DNA of 64,000 nucleotides from Burkholderia pyrrocinia (GTDB taxonomy: Bacteria; Pseudomonadota; Gammaproteobacteria; Burkholderiales; Burkholderiaceae). This document shows, in pieces, positions 8,512 through 17,484 of the stretch; within the stretch, counting starts at the first letter, position 1, and the number at the start of each line of letters is the position of its first letter. A program made the position numbers and the translations under genes. The notes under the pieces are model-generated. The model did not search any database. It was not told where the DNA came from and was given only the letters and a program-made list of their open reading frames with translations. The stretch lies in the NCBI RefSeq assembly GCF_003330765.1, contig NZ_CP024903.1:1922001-1986000 (forward strand). Reading direction: 5' to 3'.

Positions 8512-8815
8512 GGCGTGCCCACCCCCGCGTCGAACCACCGGCCCGCGCGCAGCAGGCCGTAGTCGGCGCGCGTGAAGATCCTCAGCAGGTTCGATACCGC
8601 GCCCCCGACCATAGAGGAAACGCACTGAAACGGCGCGATGCGCAAATTTTTCGATTGCCGCCGCCCGCGCCGCATGACAGCATTCGGGGCGTCGCCAACC
8701 GAAAAGAATGCCGTGCCGTCCGGCCGCCGATGCCGCACGGCGGCGCCGAGCAGGCAACGCCTTCCATGAACCCGGCCCACCTCCAACATTACGAACCGAC
8801 CGGAGAATTCCGCTT
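8512..8815. other. gap before wspF
   Basis: About 300 bases with no gene that I can support. A minus-strand frame of about 100 codons exists but has no ribosome site and is Arg-rich, as expected of a GC shadow. The stretch includes a short AT-rich patch (8647-8657) that may belong to the wspF promoter. The expected upstream genes of a Wsp operon (wspA to wspE) are absent. Confidence 0.4.
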
Positions 8816-9820
8816 GTGAACATCGGCATCGTCAACGACCTCCCGCTTGCCGTCGAGGCGATGCGCCGCGCGATCGCGCAACGGCCCGAGCACCGCGTGC
8901 TGTGGGTCGCGACCGACGGCGCGCAGGCCGTCGAACTGTGCGCCGCGCAGCCGCCCGACGTCGTGCTGATGGATCTGGTCATGCCGAAATTCGACGGGAT
9001 CGAAGCGACGCGGCGGATCATGCGATCCGAACGACCGTGCGCGATCCTGATCGTGACGAGCTGCATCGGCGCGAACGCGTGGCGCGTGTTCGAGGCGATG
9101 GGCGCCGGCGCGCTCGACGCGGTCGATACGCCGCGGCTCGGCGAAGGCGCGGCCGGCGACACGACCCGGCTGCTGCTCGCGAAGATCGACCAGATCGGCC
9201 GCCTGCTCGACGCGCCCGGCAGCACGCGCGTCGGCGGCACGGCCACCCGCGCCGGCGGCGGCCCGCTGGTCGCGATCGGCGCATCGGCCGGCGGCCCTGG
9301 CGCGCTCGCGTCGATCCTCGGCGGCCTGCCGGCCGATTTCAATGCACCGATCGTGATCGTGCAGCACGTCGACCGCGCGTTCGCCGAAGGCATGGCGCAA
9401 TGGCTCGACGGCCAGACCCGGCTCGCGGTGCGCGTCGCGCGCGAAGGCGATCGCCCGCAGCCCGGCGTCGCGCTGCTCGCCGCGACCGACGATCACCTGC
9501 GCATCACGCGCGCCGGCACGCTCGAATACACGCGCGAGCCGGCCGCCACGCCGTATCGCCCGTCGGTCGACGTGTTCTTCAACAGCCTGACCGAGCACTG
9601 GCCCGGCCGCGTGATCGGCGTGCTGCTCACGGGGATGGGACGCGACGGCGCGATCGGCCTGAAGGCGCTGCGGATGAAGGGCTACCATACGATCGCGCAG
9701 GACGAGGCGACGAGCGCCGTGTACGGCATGCCGAAAGCGGCCGCGACGCTCGACGCGGCGCGCGCGATCCTGCCGCTCGGGCGCATCGCGGGCGAGCTGG
9801 CGGCGCTCTCCCGGATCTGA
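8816..9820 (+). CDS. wspF: WspF-like chemotaxis methylesterase (CheB family)
   Basis: A 334-residue CheB-type response regulator/methylesterase. The receiver domain (about residues 1-120) has the acceptor Asp53 in LMDLVMPKFDG. The methylesterase domain (about 150-330) shows the catalytic Ser157 in AIGASAGGPGAL, His184 in IVQHVDRAF and Asp277 in TGMGRDGAIGL. The opening NIGIVNDLPLAVEAMRRAI closely matches Pseudomonas WspF. WspF removes methyl groups from the WspA receptor and keeps c-di-GMP output low; loss of WspF gives wrinkly, biofilm-forming variants. The GTG start at 8816 has a GGAG site nine bases before it. wspR follows 55 bases downstream. Confidence 0.9.
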   Translation: MNIGIVNDLPLAVEAMRRAIAQRPEHRVLWVATDGAQAVELCAAQPPDVVLMDLVMPKFDGIEATRRIMRSERPCAILIVTSCIGANAWRVFEAMGAGALDAVDTPRLGEGAAGDTTRLLLAKIDQIGRLLDAPGSTRVGGTATRAGGGPLVAIGASAGGPGALASILGGLPADFNAPIVIVQHVDRAFAEGMAQWLDGQTRLAVRVAREGDRPQPGVALLAATDDHLRITRAGTLEYTREPAATPYRPSVDVFFNSLTEHWPGRVIGVLLTGMGRDGAIGLKALRMKGYHTIAQDEATSAVYGMPKAAATLDAARAILPLGRIAGELAALSRI

Positions 9821-9875
9821 GCCCGATGAACCCGTGCAACACCCATGCCTGCCCTCGCCACCACCCGCATCGATC

Positions 9876-10937
9876 ATGACTAGCGACCTCACTCGCCCGC
9901 CGGGCGGCCCGACCGCGCCGCCCGCCGACGTGCCGGCGATGGTGCTGCTGGTCGACGACCAGACGATCGTCGCGGAAGCCGTGCGGCGCGCGCTCGTCGA
10001 CGAGGAAAGCATCGACTTCCACTACTGCCCGCGTTCGGACGACGCGATGGCCACCGCGATCGAGACGCGGCCGACCGTGATCCTGCAGGACCTCGTGATG
10101 CCCGGCACCGACGGTCTGAGCCTCGTGAAGGCGTACCGCGCGAATCCGGCGACGCGCGACGTGCCGATCATCGTGCTGTCGACGCAGGAAGAGCCCGTGA
10201 TCAAGAGCGCCGCGTTCGCGGCCGGCGCGAACGACTACCTCGTGAAGCTGCCCGACCGCATCGAGCTCGTCGCGCGCATCCGCTACCACTCGCGCTCGTA
10301 CATGAACCTGCTGCAACGCGACGAGGCCTATCGCGCGCTGCGGCAATCGCAGCAGCAGTTGCTCGAGGCCAATCTCGAACTGCGACGCCTCACGCACTCG
10401 GACGGCCTGACCGGGCTGTCGAACCGGCGCTATCTCGACGAATACCTGGCCGCCGAATGGCGGCGCGGCACGCGCGAGCGCAGCGAGCTGTCGCTGCTGA
10501 TGATCGACGTCGACAATTTCAAGCTGTACAACGACACGTACGGACACGTGTCGGGCGACAGCGTGCTCAAGCAGATCGCGTCGACCATCGAGCGCTGTCT
10601 CGGCCAGTCGGGCGATCTCGCCGCGCGCTTCGGCGGCGAGGAGTTCGCGGTCGTGATGCCGGCCTCGTCGCCGGCCGCCGCGCGGCTGCTCGGCGAGAAG
10701 ATCCGTCTCGCGGTCGCGGCGCTGCGGCTGCGGCACGCGCATTCGTCGACGGGCGACACCGTGACGATCAGCATCGGCGGCGCGACCATCGTGCCGGCGC
10801 CCGGCCTGCCGACGACCATGCTGATCGAGGCGGCCGACCGCGCGCTCTATCGCGCGAAGCACGCAGGCAAGAACCGCGTCGAGATCGATGCGACGCCGCC
10901 GGGCGCGGGCGGGTTCGGCGCGCCGCGCGGCGATTGA
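9876..10937 (+). CDS. wspR: WspR-like response regulator diguanylate cyclase
   Basis: A 353-residue protein with a receiver domain (about 20-140, acceptor Asp72 in ILQDLVMPGTDG), a helical linker (SQQQLLEANLELRRL) and a GGDEF domain (about 170-340). The catalytic motif is GGEEF at 253-257, so it should make cyclic di-GMP when phosphorylated. The similarity to Pseudomonas WspR covers the full length (NPATRDVPIIVLST, SAAFAAGANDYLVKLPD). The inhibitory-site motif five residues before GGEEF, RxxD in Pseudomonas, reads QSGD (244-247), so the first Arg is lost. The ATG at 9876 has no strong ribosome site; a GTG 42 bases earlier is an alternative start. Confidence 0.93.
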   Translation: MTSDLTRPPGGPTAPPADVPAMVLLVDDQTIVAEAVRRALVDEESIDFHYCPRSDDAMATAIETRPTVILQDLVMPGTDGLSLVKAYRANPATRDVPIIVLSTQEEPVIKSAAFAAGANDYLVKLPDRIELVARIRYHSRSYMNLLQRDEAYRALRQSQQQLLEANLELRRLTHSDGLTGLSNRRYLDEYLAAEWRRGTRERSELSLLMIDVDNFKLYNDTYGHVSGDSVLKQIASTIERCLGQSGDLAARFGGEEFAVVMPASSPAAARLLGEKIRLAVAALRLRHAHSSTGDTVTISIGGATIVPAPGLPTTMLIEAADRALYRAKHAGKNRVEIDATPPGAGGFGAPRGD

Positions 10938-10939
10938 GC

Positions 10940-10954
10940 GAGCGCGCGGCGCTC
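10940..10954. terminator. convergent hairpin between wspR and the GGDEF-EAL gene
   Basis: GAGCG and CGCTC flank a five-base loop in the 15-base gap between two convergent stop codons. It is short and lacks a T-run. It may act as a weak bidirectional terminator. Confidence 0.3.
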
Positions 10955-13202
10955 ACGCGGCGCCGAACCGGCGCGCGTAGTCGCTCGGGTCCAGCGGCCG
11001 GCTGAACAGATAGCCCTGCTGCATGTCGCAGCCGATCTGCTGCAGGAACCACGATTGCGCCTGCGTCTCGACGCCTTCGGCCGTGACCTTCATCCCGAGC
11101 GAATGCGCCATCGCGACGACGGCCTGCGTGATCGCGACCGAGTCGTGATGATCGGGCACGCCCGACACGAACGAACGGTCGACCTTCAGGTTGTGCAGCG
11201 GAAAGCGCTTCAGGTACGCGAGCGACGAATAGCCGGTGCCGAAATCGTCGACCGAGATCCGCACCTTCATGTCCGCGAGCGCTTCGAGCATCGGCAGCAC
11301 GGTGTCCGTGTCGTTCATCAGCAGTCCTTCGGTGATCTCGAGTTCGAGCGCGGACGGATCGAGCCGCGTTTGCGCGAGACAGCGGCCGACCGATTCGACG
11401 AGCCCTTCATGGAACTGCCGCGGCGACAGGTTGACGGCCAGCACCAGGTCGGGCGCGATCGTACGGCGCCATTCGGCCGCCTGCCGGCAGGCGGTTTCGA
11501 GCACCCACTGGCCGATCGCGACGATCTGCCCCGTATCTTCCGCGACCGGAATGAATTCCGCCGGCGACATGGGCCCGAGTTCGGGGCTGGTCCAGCGCAG
11601 CAGCGCTTCGGCGCCGACCGTGCGGCCGCTGCGCGCATCGACGACCGGCTGATACGCGAGCCGCAGCATGTCCGACGCGAGCGCGCGCCGCAGCGACTGC
11701 TCGATCGCGAAGCGGCGCTGCAGCCGCAGGTTGAGCTGCGCGGTGAAGAACGTGAAGTGGTTGCGGCCGTGCTGCTTCGCGTCGTACATCGCCGAATCGG
11801 CGTTGCGCATCAGCGTCACGGCATCGTCGCCGTCGCGCGGCGCGACGCTGATCCCGATCGACACGCCGAGCCAGTACTCGTTGTTCGCGATCGCGAACGG
11901 CTTCGCGATCGCGTCGATCACCTCGCGCGCGAGCACCGCGAGACGATCGGGATCGTCGCAGTCTTCGACGAGGATCACGAACTCGTCGCCGCCGACGCGC
12001 GTGAGCGCGTGCCGGCCGCCCCCGCAAGCCGCCAGCCGTGCCGCGACGCTGCGCAGCAGCCCGTCGCCCGCGTCGTGGCCGGCCGTGTCGTTGACCTTCT
12101 TGAAACCGACGAGATCGATGAACAGAATCGCGACACGCGCGGGCCCGGCCGCCGCATCGTGCCCGCCGAACAGCTCGCGCATGCGGTCGCCGAGCCAGCG
12201 GCGGTTGTAGAGGCCCGTCAGCGCATCGCGCGTCGCCATGTAGCGCAACTGCTGCTGCGCTTCGCGCACGGGGCCGATATCGTTGAACGACACGAGCACC
12301 GAATCGGCCTGCGTCTCGCCCGGCTTCACGATCGGCACTGCGTTGCCGCGCACCCAGATGATGTCGCCGTCCGCGAGGCCGAAGCCGACCGTGTAGTCGA
12401 GCAGCGGCGTGGCCGTCTCGAGCGCGCGCCGGCTCGGCCAGTCGTCGGGCGCGATCGGCGTGCCGTCCTCGTGCAGCTTGCGCAGGATCACCGTCGACAG
12501 CCGGCGGCCGACGAGGTCGCCCTTGACGCGCATCATCCGGTTCGCGCTCGGGTTGCTCGCGACCACGACGCCGTCGCGCGACACGACGAGAATCCCTTCG
12601 TTCAGGCTGTTGACGACGAGCCGGTGATGTTCCTCGCTGCGCACGAGCTGCCGCGCGATCCGGTCCTGGTGCACCGCGAGGCCGACGCTGTTGCCGACAT
12701 CGCGCAACAGTGCGGTTTCCTCGTCGCTCGGCCGGCGCGGCGTACGGTGATAGACGGCGAACGCGCCGAGCACGGCACCTGATTCGTCGAGGAACGGCAC
12801 CGACCAGCACGCGCGCAGGCCCAGCGGCAACGCGATGGCACGGTAGTCGGCCCACAGCGGATCGGTTTCGATGTCCTCGACGGCGACCATCCGGCGCTCG
12901 TACATCGCCGTGCCGCACGAGCCCGCCGCGGGCCCGATCGACGCGCCGTCGATCGCGGCGCTGTACTGCGCGGGCAGCGATGGCGCCGCGCCGACACGCA
13001 CGTGCACGCCGTCCGGATCGAGCAGCAGGATCGTGCACGATGCGCCGTCGCCGAGCAAAGTCTCGGCGCGCCGGCAGACCTCGATCAGCAGTTCCGGCAG
13101 CGGTGTGTTGCGCGTGATCAGCCTCAGCACGCTTTGCTCGGACGCGAGTACTTCGGCCGCGAGGCCGAGGCTGTAACGAGAACTTTGCGGTTCGGTATTC
13201 AA
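10953..13202 (-). CDS. GAF-PAS-GGDEF-EAL cyclic-di-GMP signalling protein
   Basis: A 749-residue cytosolic protein. Order of domains: GAF (about 20-185, with PAAGSCGTAMYERR), PAS (about 195-315, SLNEGILVVSRDGVVVASN), GGDEF (about 325-480, motif TRVGGDEFVIL) and EAL (about 490-740). The EAL domain shows the metal and catalytic residues expected of an active phosphodiesterase: GAEALLRW, NLSPRQF, LELEITEG, DDFGTGYSSL, LKVDRSF and AEGVETQ. The GGDEF motif is also intact, but no RxxD inhibitory site precedes it. The best start is a TTG at 13200-13202 with an AGGA site; no in-frame ATG is well placed. It is convergent with wspR. Confidence 0.9.
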   Translation of the reverse strand: MNTEPQSSRYSLGLAAEVLASEQSVLRLITRNTPLPELLIEVCRRAETLLGDGASCTILLLDPDGVHVRVGAAPSLPAQYSAAIDGASIGPAAGSCGTAMYERRMVAVEDIETDPLWADYRAIALPLGLRACWSVPFLDESGAVLGAFAVYHRTPRRPSDEETALLRDVGNSVGLAVHQDRIARQLVRSEEHHRLVVNSLNEGILVVSRDGVVVASNPSANRMMRVKGDLVGRRLSTVILRKLHEDGTPIAPDDWPSRRALETATPLLDYTVGFGLADGDIIWVRGNAVPIVKPGETQADSVLVSFNDIGPVREAQQQLRYMATRDALTGLYNRRWLGDRMRELFGGHDAAAGPARVAILFIDLVGFKKVNDTAGHDAGDGLLRSVAARLAACGGGRHALTRVGGDEFVILVEDCDDPDRLAVLAREVIDAIAKPFAIANNEYWLGVSIGISVAPRDGDDAVTLMRNADSAMYDAKQHGRNHFTFFTAQLNLRLQRRFAIEQSLRRALASDMLRLAYQPVVDARSGRTVGAEALLRWTSPELGPMSPAEFIPVAEDTGQIVAIGQWVLETACRQAAEWRRTIAPDLVLAVNLSPRQFHEGLVESVGRCLAQTRLDPSALELEITEGLLMNDTDTVLPMLEALADMKVRISVDDFGTGYSSLAYLKRFPLHNLKVDRSFVSGVPDHHDSVAITQAVVAMAHSLGMKVTAEGVETQAQSWFLQQIGCDMQQGYLFSRPLDPSDYARRFGAA

Positions 13203-13529
13203 GATGAATCCTGCCGTCCGTCCGATCGGGTCTGATGCGCCCGATTCGTTATCGATCCTTCGTGCCGTTTTTCGCTCCGGGTTTACGCCGATGCCCGGTG
13301 CGCCCCGTTTGCGCGCCGTGCCAAGGCGTGCCGAAATACATTTAACACCAATCCGTGACGCCCCGCGCATCCGCGCGCATCAGGGCTTACGCGCGGTCGC
13401 CGCGCCGCTTGCACGCGGCAGTCAGCCTATCGAAAGGTTCGCATGCCGCGCGACGGCATCGGTCTCATCGGCGCGCACCCTTCGAAATCGATTCGTCGGA
13501 TTGTGACAGCGCCCTGCTTCGTTCCCGCG
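13203..13529. other. gap upstream of the GGDEF-EAL gene
   Basis: This 327-base gap lies between the start of the GGDEF-EAL gene and the stop of a LysR gene. It must hold the promoter of the former. A slightly AT-richer patch lies around 13336-13350, but I cannot name a clear -35/-10 pair. No gene is supported. Confidence 0.35.
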
Positions 13530-14561
13530 TCAATCGTCCGCGCCAGGATGCGCGCGCGTCACGGCCTTCAGCGCATCGATCGCGGCCGCGACCGACACGC
13601 TCGCGGGCGCCGCATACAGCGCGCCGACCGTGTCGGGCATCGTCGACAGTTTCAGCGGCAACCGGCCGACGCGCTCGCCCGCACGGATGGCCAGGTCGAA
13701 CGCGCGGGCCGACTGCACGAACAGGCAGGGCGACTGTTCGGCGACCGCGCGGTTGGTCTGCCACGACACCGATTCCATCAGCACGGACGGCGGCGGCAGG
13801 CCCGCCTTCGCGAACTCGGCGTCCAGCGCCGTGCGGGCGGGCGACCCGAGCGGCGGCGCGATCCACGGAAACGCCGCCGCGTCGCGCCACCCGATCCGCG
13901 CGCGCCGGAGCAACGGATGGCGCGGCCCGCACACGACGATCATGTCGTCGCGGTACAGCGGCGCGACGTCGAGCCCCGCGCGCAGCGTCGACGCATCGAG
14001 CCGGCACACGAGCAGGTCGAGCTCGCGGCGCTGCGCCTGCGCGAGCATCCGGTCGAGCGTGTCCTCGCGCACGTTGAGCTGCACGGGGCGGCCGGCCTCC
14101 CGCAGCCACGCCAGCGCGCCCGGAATCAGTTGCGGCGCCATGTTCGGCAGCAGGCCGATCGACACCGGGCGGCCGGCGCCCGTCCGCAATGCGTCGAACG
14201 CGGGTGCGACGCCGCGCATGTCGGTCAGCACGCGGCCGATGCATTCGAGCAGCGCATCACCATAGGGCGTCGGCGCGACACGCCGCGACGTGCGCTCGAA
14301 CAGCGGCAGGCCGAGCGATTCCTCGAGCTCGCGCAGCCATTTCGACAGCGCGGGCTGCGTGATCGACGCGGCCTCGGCCGTGCGCGCGAAGCTGCGCGTG
14401 CGCCCAAGCGTGTCGAGCGTTTCCATGTCGCGCACGCGCAACCGGCGCAGCGCCTGCGCGATGCGCTGCTCGTGGGCCGGCGCGCCGGGCGGCGCGAGCG
14501 ATTCCGGCCGCGTGCGGCCGGTCGGACCGCGTGGGTCGAGGGTCACGGGCGTCTCCGTCAT
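13530..14561 (-). CDS. LysR-family transcriptional regulator (beside sulfatase)
   Basis: A 343-residue LysR-type regulator with an extended N-terminus of about 45 residues before the helix-turn-helix (METLDTLGRTRSFARTAEAA, SITQPALSKWLRELEESLGL, about residues 46-90). The effector domain follows (about 130-335), with the GRPVSIGLLPNMAPQLIPGA opening. It is divergent from the sulfatase gene, and a perfect inverted repeat lies between them, so it probably controls the sulfatase. The ATG at 14559-14561 has only a weak ribosome site. An internal start near Met46 would give a more typical length and is possible. Confidence 0.88.
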   Translation of the reverse strand: MTETPVTLDPRGPTGRTRPESLAPPGAPAHEQRIAQALRRLRVRDMETLDTLGRTRSFARTAEAASITQPALSKWLRELEESLGLPLFERTSRRVAPTPYGDALLECIGRVLTDMRGVAPAFDALRTGAGRPVSIGLLPNMAPQLIPGALAWLREAGRPVQLNVREDTLDRMLAQAQRRELDLLVCRLDASTLRAGLDVAPLYRDDMIVVCGPRHPLLRRARIGWRDAAAFPWIAPPLGSPARTALDAEFAKAGLPPPSVLMESVSWQTNRAVAEQSPCLFVQSARAFDLAIRAGERVGRLPLKLSTMPDTVGALYAAPASVSVAAAIDALKAVTRAHPGADD

Positions 14562-14576
14562 TCATGTTCAGCAGGT

Positions 14577-14609
14577 TATCGATCGATCCCGATCTTTCAT
14601 CGATCGATA
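14577..14609. promoter_or_regulatory. 11-bp inverted repeat operator candidate
   Basis: TATCGATCGAT (14577-14587) and its exact complement ATCGATCGATA (14599-14609) are separated by 11 bases. Arm centres are 22 bases apart, about two helical turns. The site lies 16 bases before the LysR start and about 70 before the sulfatase GTG, an ideal position for LysR autoregulation and control of the divergent gene. Confidence 0.6.
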
Positions 14610-14680
14610 CGCGATCCTGCCGCATAGTCGTCGACATGAAAACCCCCGGCACGAGCCGGCATGACCAGGAGACAGCCGAC

Positions 14681-16534
14681 GTGAAAGACGATCAGGACAC
14701 CCCCGCCGCCGCCGAGCCCACCGCGCGGCGCCAGTTCCTCAAGCTGGCCGGCGCGGCGGTCGCGTCGGCCGGCTTCGGCGCCGATGCGCTGGCCGCGAAC
14801 CCGCCGCCGGCCGCACCCGCCGCCGGCGTCGCGACTGTCGATCCGGCGCCCGCGTTCCACGGCGCGGCGACCGCGCCGGCCGCACCGCCCGCCGGCTACA
14901 ACATCCTGTTCATCCTGACCGACCAGGAGCGCCACTTCGACCGCTGGCCGTTCCCCGTGCCAGGCCGCGAAGCGCTGCGCCGCGACGGCATCACGTTCAT
15001 GCACCACCAGATCGCCGCGTGCGTGTGTTCGCCGTCCCGCTCGACGGTCTACACGGGGCAGCACATCCAGCACACGGGCGTGCTCGACAACGCGGGCGTG
15101 CCCTGGCAGAAGGACATGTCGCCGGACGTGCGCACCGTCGGCCACATGCTGCGCGACGCCGGCTACTACGCCGCGTATCTCGGCAAGTGGCACCTGAGCG
15201 CGTCGCTGCACGAAACCGCAAGCCCGTACACCGCGCCCGTGGCCGACTACAACCGCACGATCCGTTCGTACGGCTTCGACGACTATTTCGGCGTGGGCGA
15301 CCTGATCGGGATGGTGCGCGGCGGCTACCAGTACGACGGGATCACGACCGAGGCCGCGGTGAGCTGGATGCGCAACCATGCGCCGCGCCTCGCGAAGGAA
15401 GGCACGCCGTGGTTCCTCGCGGTGAATCTCGTGAACCCGCACGACGCGATGTTCGTGAACACCGACACGAACGGCTCGACGGTGCAGGACGCGAACCACC
15501 CGATGCTCGGCAACGCGCCGCCGCCAGGCGACGCGCTGTACCGCACGTCGTGGCGCGACGTGCCGCTCGCGGCGTCGCGGCGGCAGCCGTACGACGAACC
15601 GGGGCGGCCGCCCGCGCACGGGATGTTCGACGCCGCGCATGCAAATCTGGTCGGGCGCTACCCGTTCACCGACGAACGCGTGCGCATCTATCAGGACAAC
15701 TACTTCAACTGCATCCGCGACTGCGACACGCACGTCGTGCGCCTGCTGCAATCGCTGCAGTCGCTCGGCCTCGACGAACGCACGATCGTCGTGATGACGG
15801 CCGACCACGGCGACCACGTCGGCGCACACCAGCTCGTCGGCAAGGGCGCGACCGCGTACCAGCCGCAGAACCACGTGCCGCTCGTGATCCGCCATCCTGC
15901 ATATCCGGGCGGCATGCAGTGCGATGCGCTGACGTCGCACATCGACATCGCGCCGACGCTGCTCGGGCTCACCGGCCTCGACGATGCGCGCATCGCGTCG
16001 ATCCGCGGCAGCGCGCTGAAGGGGCACGACCTCACGCGCTGGCTCGCGAAGCCGGTCGACGCGAAGCGGCACGCGGCACGCGACGCGACGCTGTTCAACT
16101 ACGCGATGCTGCTGTACTACGACAGCGAATGGATGCTGAAGGAGCTCACCGCGCTGCGGCAGAAAGGCGTGCCCGAGGACGAGCTGCTGCGCCGCGCGCT
16201 CGCGCAGCAGCCGGATTTCCGGTTGCGCGGCACGATTCGCAGCGTGTTCGACGGCCGCTACCGGTTCACGCGCTATTTCTCGCCGCTCGAATTCAACCGG
16301 CCGACCACGCTCGAGGATCTGTTCGCGCGCAACGACGTCGAGCTGTTCGACCTCGCGGGCGATCCGGACGAGATGCGCAATCTCGCGACCGACCGCAAGC
16401 GGCACGGCGAACTGCTGCTCGCGATGAACGGCCGCCTGAACGACCTGATCGCGAGCGAAGTCGGCGACGACAGCCCCGACGTGATGCCGATCCGCGACGG
16501 GAAGGTGCAGGTGCAGATCCGCAAGCGGCACTGA
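14681..16534 (+). CDS. sulfatase family protein with Tat signal
   Basis: A 617-residue type I sulfatase. The signature C-S-P-S-R is at 116-120; Cys116 would be converted to formylglycine, the catalytic nucleophile. The metal-binding Asp motif FILTDQE (78-84) and a later MTADHGDHVGAHQLVGKG block fit the alkaline-phosphatase fold. The N-terminus carries a twin-arginine export motif, TARRQFLKLAGAAVAS, so the enzyme probably acts in the periplasm on sulfate esters. The GTG start at 14681 follows an excellent CAGGAGACAG site; an ATG at 14636 has none. No formylglycine-generating enzyme gene is adjacent. The LysR gene opposite is the likely regulator. Confidence 0.9.
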   Translation: MKDDQDTPAAAEPTARRQFLKLAGAAVASAGFGADALAANPPPAAPAAGVATVDPAPAFHGAATAPAAPPAGYNILFILTDQERHFDRWPFPVPGREALRRDGITFMHHQIAACVCSPSRSTVYTGQHIQHTGVLDNAGVPWQKDMSPDVRTVGHMLRDAGYYAAYLGKWHLSASLHETASPYTAPVADYNRTIRSYGFDDYFGVGDLIGMVRGGYQYDGITTEAAVSWMRNHAPRLAKEGTPWFLAVNLVNPHDAMFVNTDTNGSTVQDANHPMLGNAPPPGDALYRTSWRDVPLAASRRQPYDEPGRPPAHGMFDAAHANLVGRYPFTDERVRIYQDNYFNCIRDCDTHVVRLLQSLQSLGLDERTIVVMTADHGDHVGAHQLVGKGATAYQPQNHVPLVIRHPAYPGGMQCDALTSHIDIAPTLLGLTGLDDARIASIRGSALKGHDLTRWLAKPVDAKRHAARDATLFNYAMLLYYDSEWMLKELTALRQKGVPEDELLRRALAQQPDFRLRGTIRSVFDGRYRFTRYFSPLEFNRPTTLEDLFARNDVELFDLAGDPDEMRNLATDRKRHGELLLAMNGRLNDLIASEVGDDSPDVMPIRDGKVQVQIRKRH

Positions 16535-16569
16535 CGGCCTGGACGCATTCGGCTGCGGCGCGCCGCCCG

Positions 16570-17463
16570 TCAATCCTTCCGGATGTGTTCGGCCAGAAAG
16601 TCGATCAGCAGGCGCACGCGCGGCAGCAGCCCGCGCCGCGACGGAAACACCGCGTGCATCACGCCACCCTTCGGCACCCATCCGGGCAGCACGTCGACCA
16701 GCGTGCCGTTGCGCAGGTCGTCCTCGACGACCATGCACGGCAGTTGCACGATGCCGACACCGTGTATCGCCGCGTCGCGCAGCGCGTGCATGTCGTCGGT
16801 GATGAAGCGCGGATGATGGCGCAACTGCGCGTGCTCGCCGTTCGGCCCGACCAGTTGCCACACGTGATGCCGCGCCGGCCCCCAGTCGAGGCTCGGCGCG
16901 CCGGCCAGCTCGGCCGGGTCTGACAGCGCGGCACGCCCGTCCAGCCGTTGCGGCGCGGCCACCAGCCGCTGCGGGCTGTCGCCGAGGATGCGCATCACGA
17001 GATCGCTGTCCTCCAGTGGTGGAAAGCGCACGCGCAGCGCGAGGTCGAACCCTTCGCTCAGCAGGTCGACACGGCGGTTCGTTGCCTCGAGATGCACGTG
17101 CACCTGCGGATGAATCGCCATGAAACGCGCGACCAGTTCGCTCACGCGATATTCGAGCAGCGCGGTCGGGCAGCTCACGCGGACGATGCCGCGCGGCTCC
17201 GCGTGCCGGCGCTCGATCACCTCGCGCGCGGCGTCGGCTTCGACCAGCACGGCGAGACAGCGCTCGTAGAATTCGCGCCCCGTTTCCGTGACCGTGAAAT
17301 GACGCGTCGTGCGCTGCAGCAGCCGCACATCGTACTTCGCTTCCAGCGCCGCGATGCGCCGGCTCAGCGTCGATTTCGGGACATCCAGCGCGCGCCCGGC
17401 CTGCGTGAACCCGCCATGCTCGACCACCTTCACGAAATAGTAGAGGTCGTTCAGGTCATCCAT
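16570..17463 (-). CDS. LysR-family transcriptional regulator (beside isochorismatase-like gene)
   Basis: A 297-residue LysR regulator with the DNA-binding domain at residues 1-60 (MDDLNDLYYFVKVVEHGGFT, DVPKSTLSRRIAALE) and a substrate-binding domain from about 90 to 295 (PRGIVRVSCPTALLEYRVSE). It resembles the subgroup that regulates adjacent small detoxification or isochorismatase-like genes. It is divergent from the hydrolase at 17661 and convergent with the sulfatase. An alternative start five codons upstream (MSGTI) cannot be excluded. An inverted repeat lies just before its start. Confidence 0.9.
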   Translation of the reverse strand: MDDLNDLYYFVKVVEHGGFTQAGRALDVPKSTLSRRIAALEAKYDVRLLQRTTRHFTVTETGREFYERCLAVLVEADAAREVIERRHAEPRGIVRVSCPTALLEYRVSELVARFMAIHPQVHVHLEATNRRVDLLSEGFDLALRVRFPPLEDSDLVMRILGDSPQRLVAAPQRLDGRAALSDPAELAGAPSLDWGPARHHVWQLVGPNGEHAQLRHHPRFITDDMHALRDAAIHGVGIVQLPCMVVEDDLRNGTLVDVLPGWVPKGGVMHAVFPSRRGLLPRVRLLIDFLAEHIRKD

Positions 17464-17466
17464 GAT

Positions 17467-17484
17467 TGTTCCACTCATAGAACA
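17467..17484. promoter_or_regulatory. TGTTC-N8-GAACA inverted repeat
   Basis: A perfect 5-bp inverted repeat, TGTTC and GAACA with an eight-base spacer, lies immediately upstream of the LysR ATG in the divergent region. The size and T/A ends fit a LysR-type binding site, here positioned to repress the regulator's own gene. Confidence 0.45.

Noticed and set aside
8475..8789. 104-codon minus-strand frame in the gap before wspF
   Set aside because: No ribosome site, Arg-rich, overlaps the end of the 74-residue gene, and no domain. Treated as chance.
14597..16861. 754-codon frame opposite the sulfatase
   Set aside because: Pure antisense shadow; the plus-strand sulfatase has an intact signature and Tat signal.
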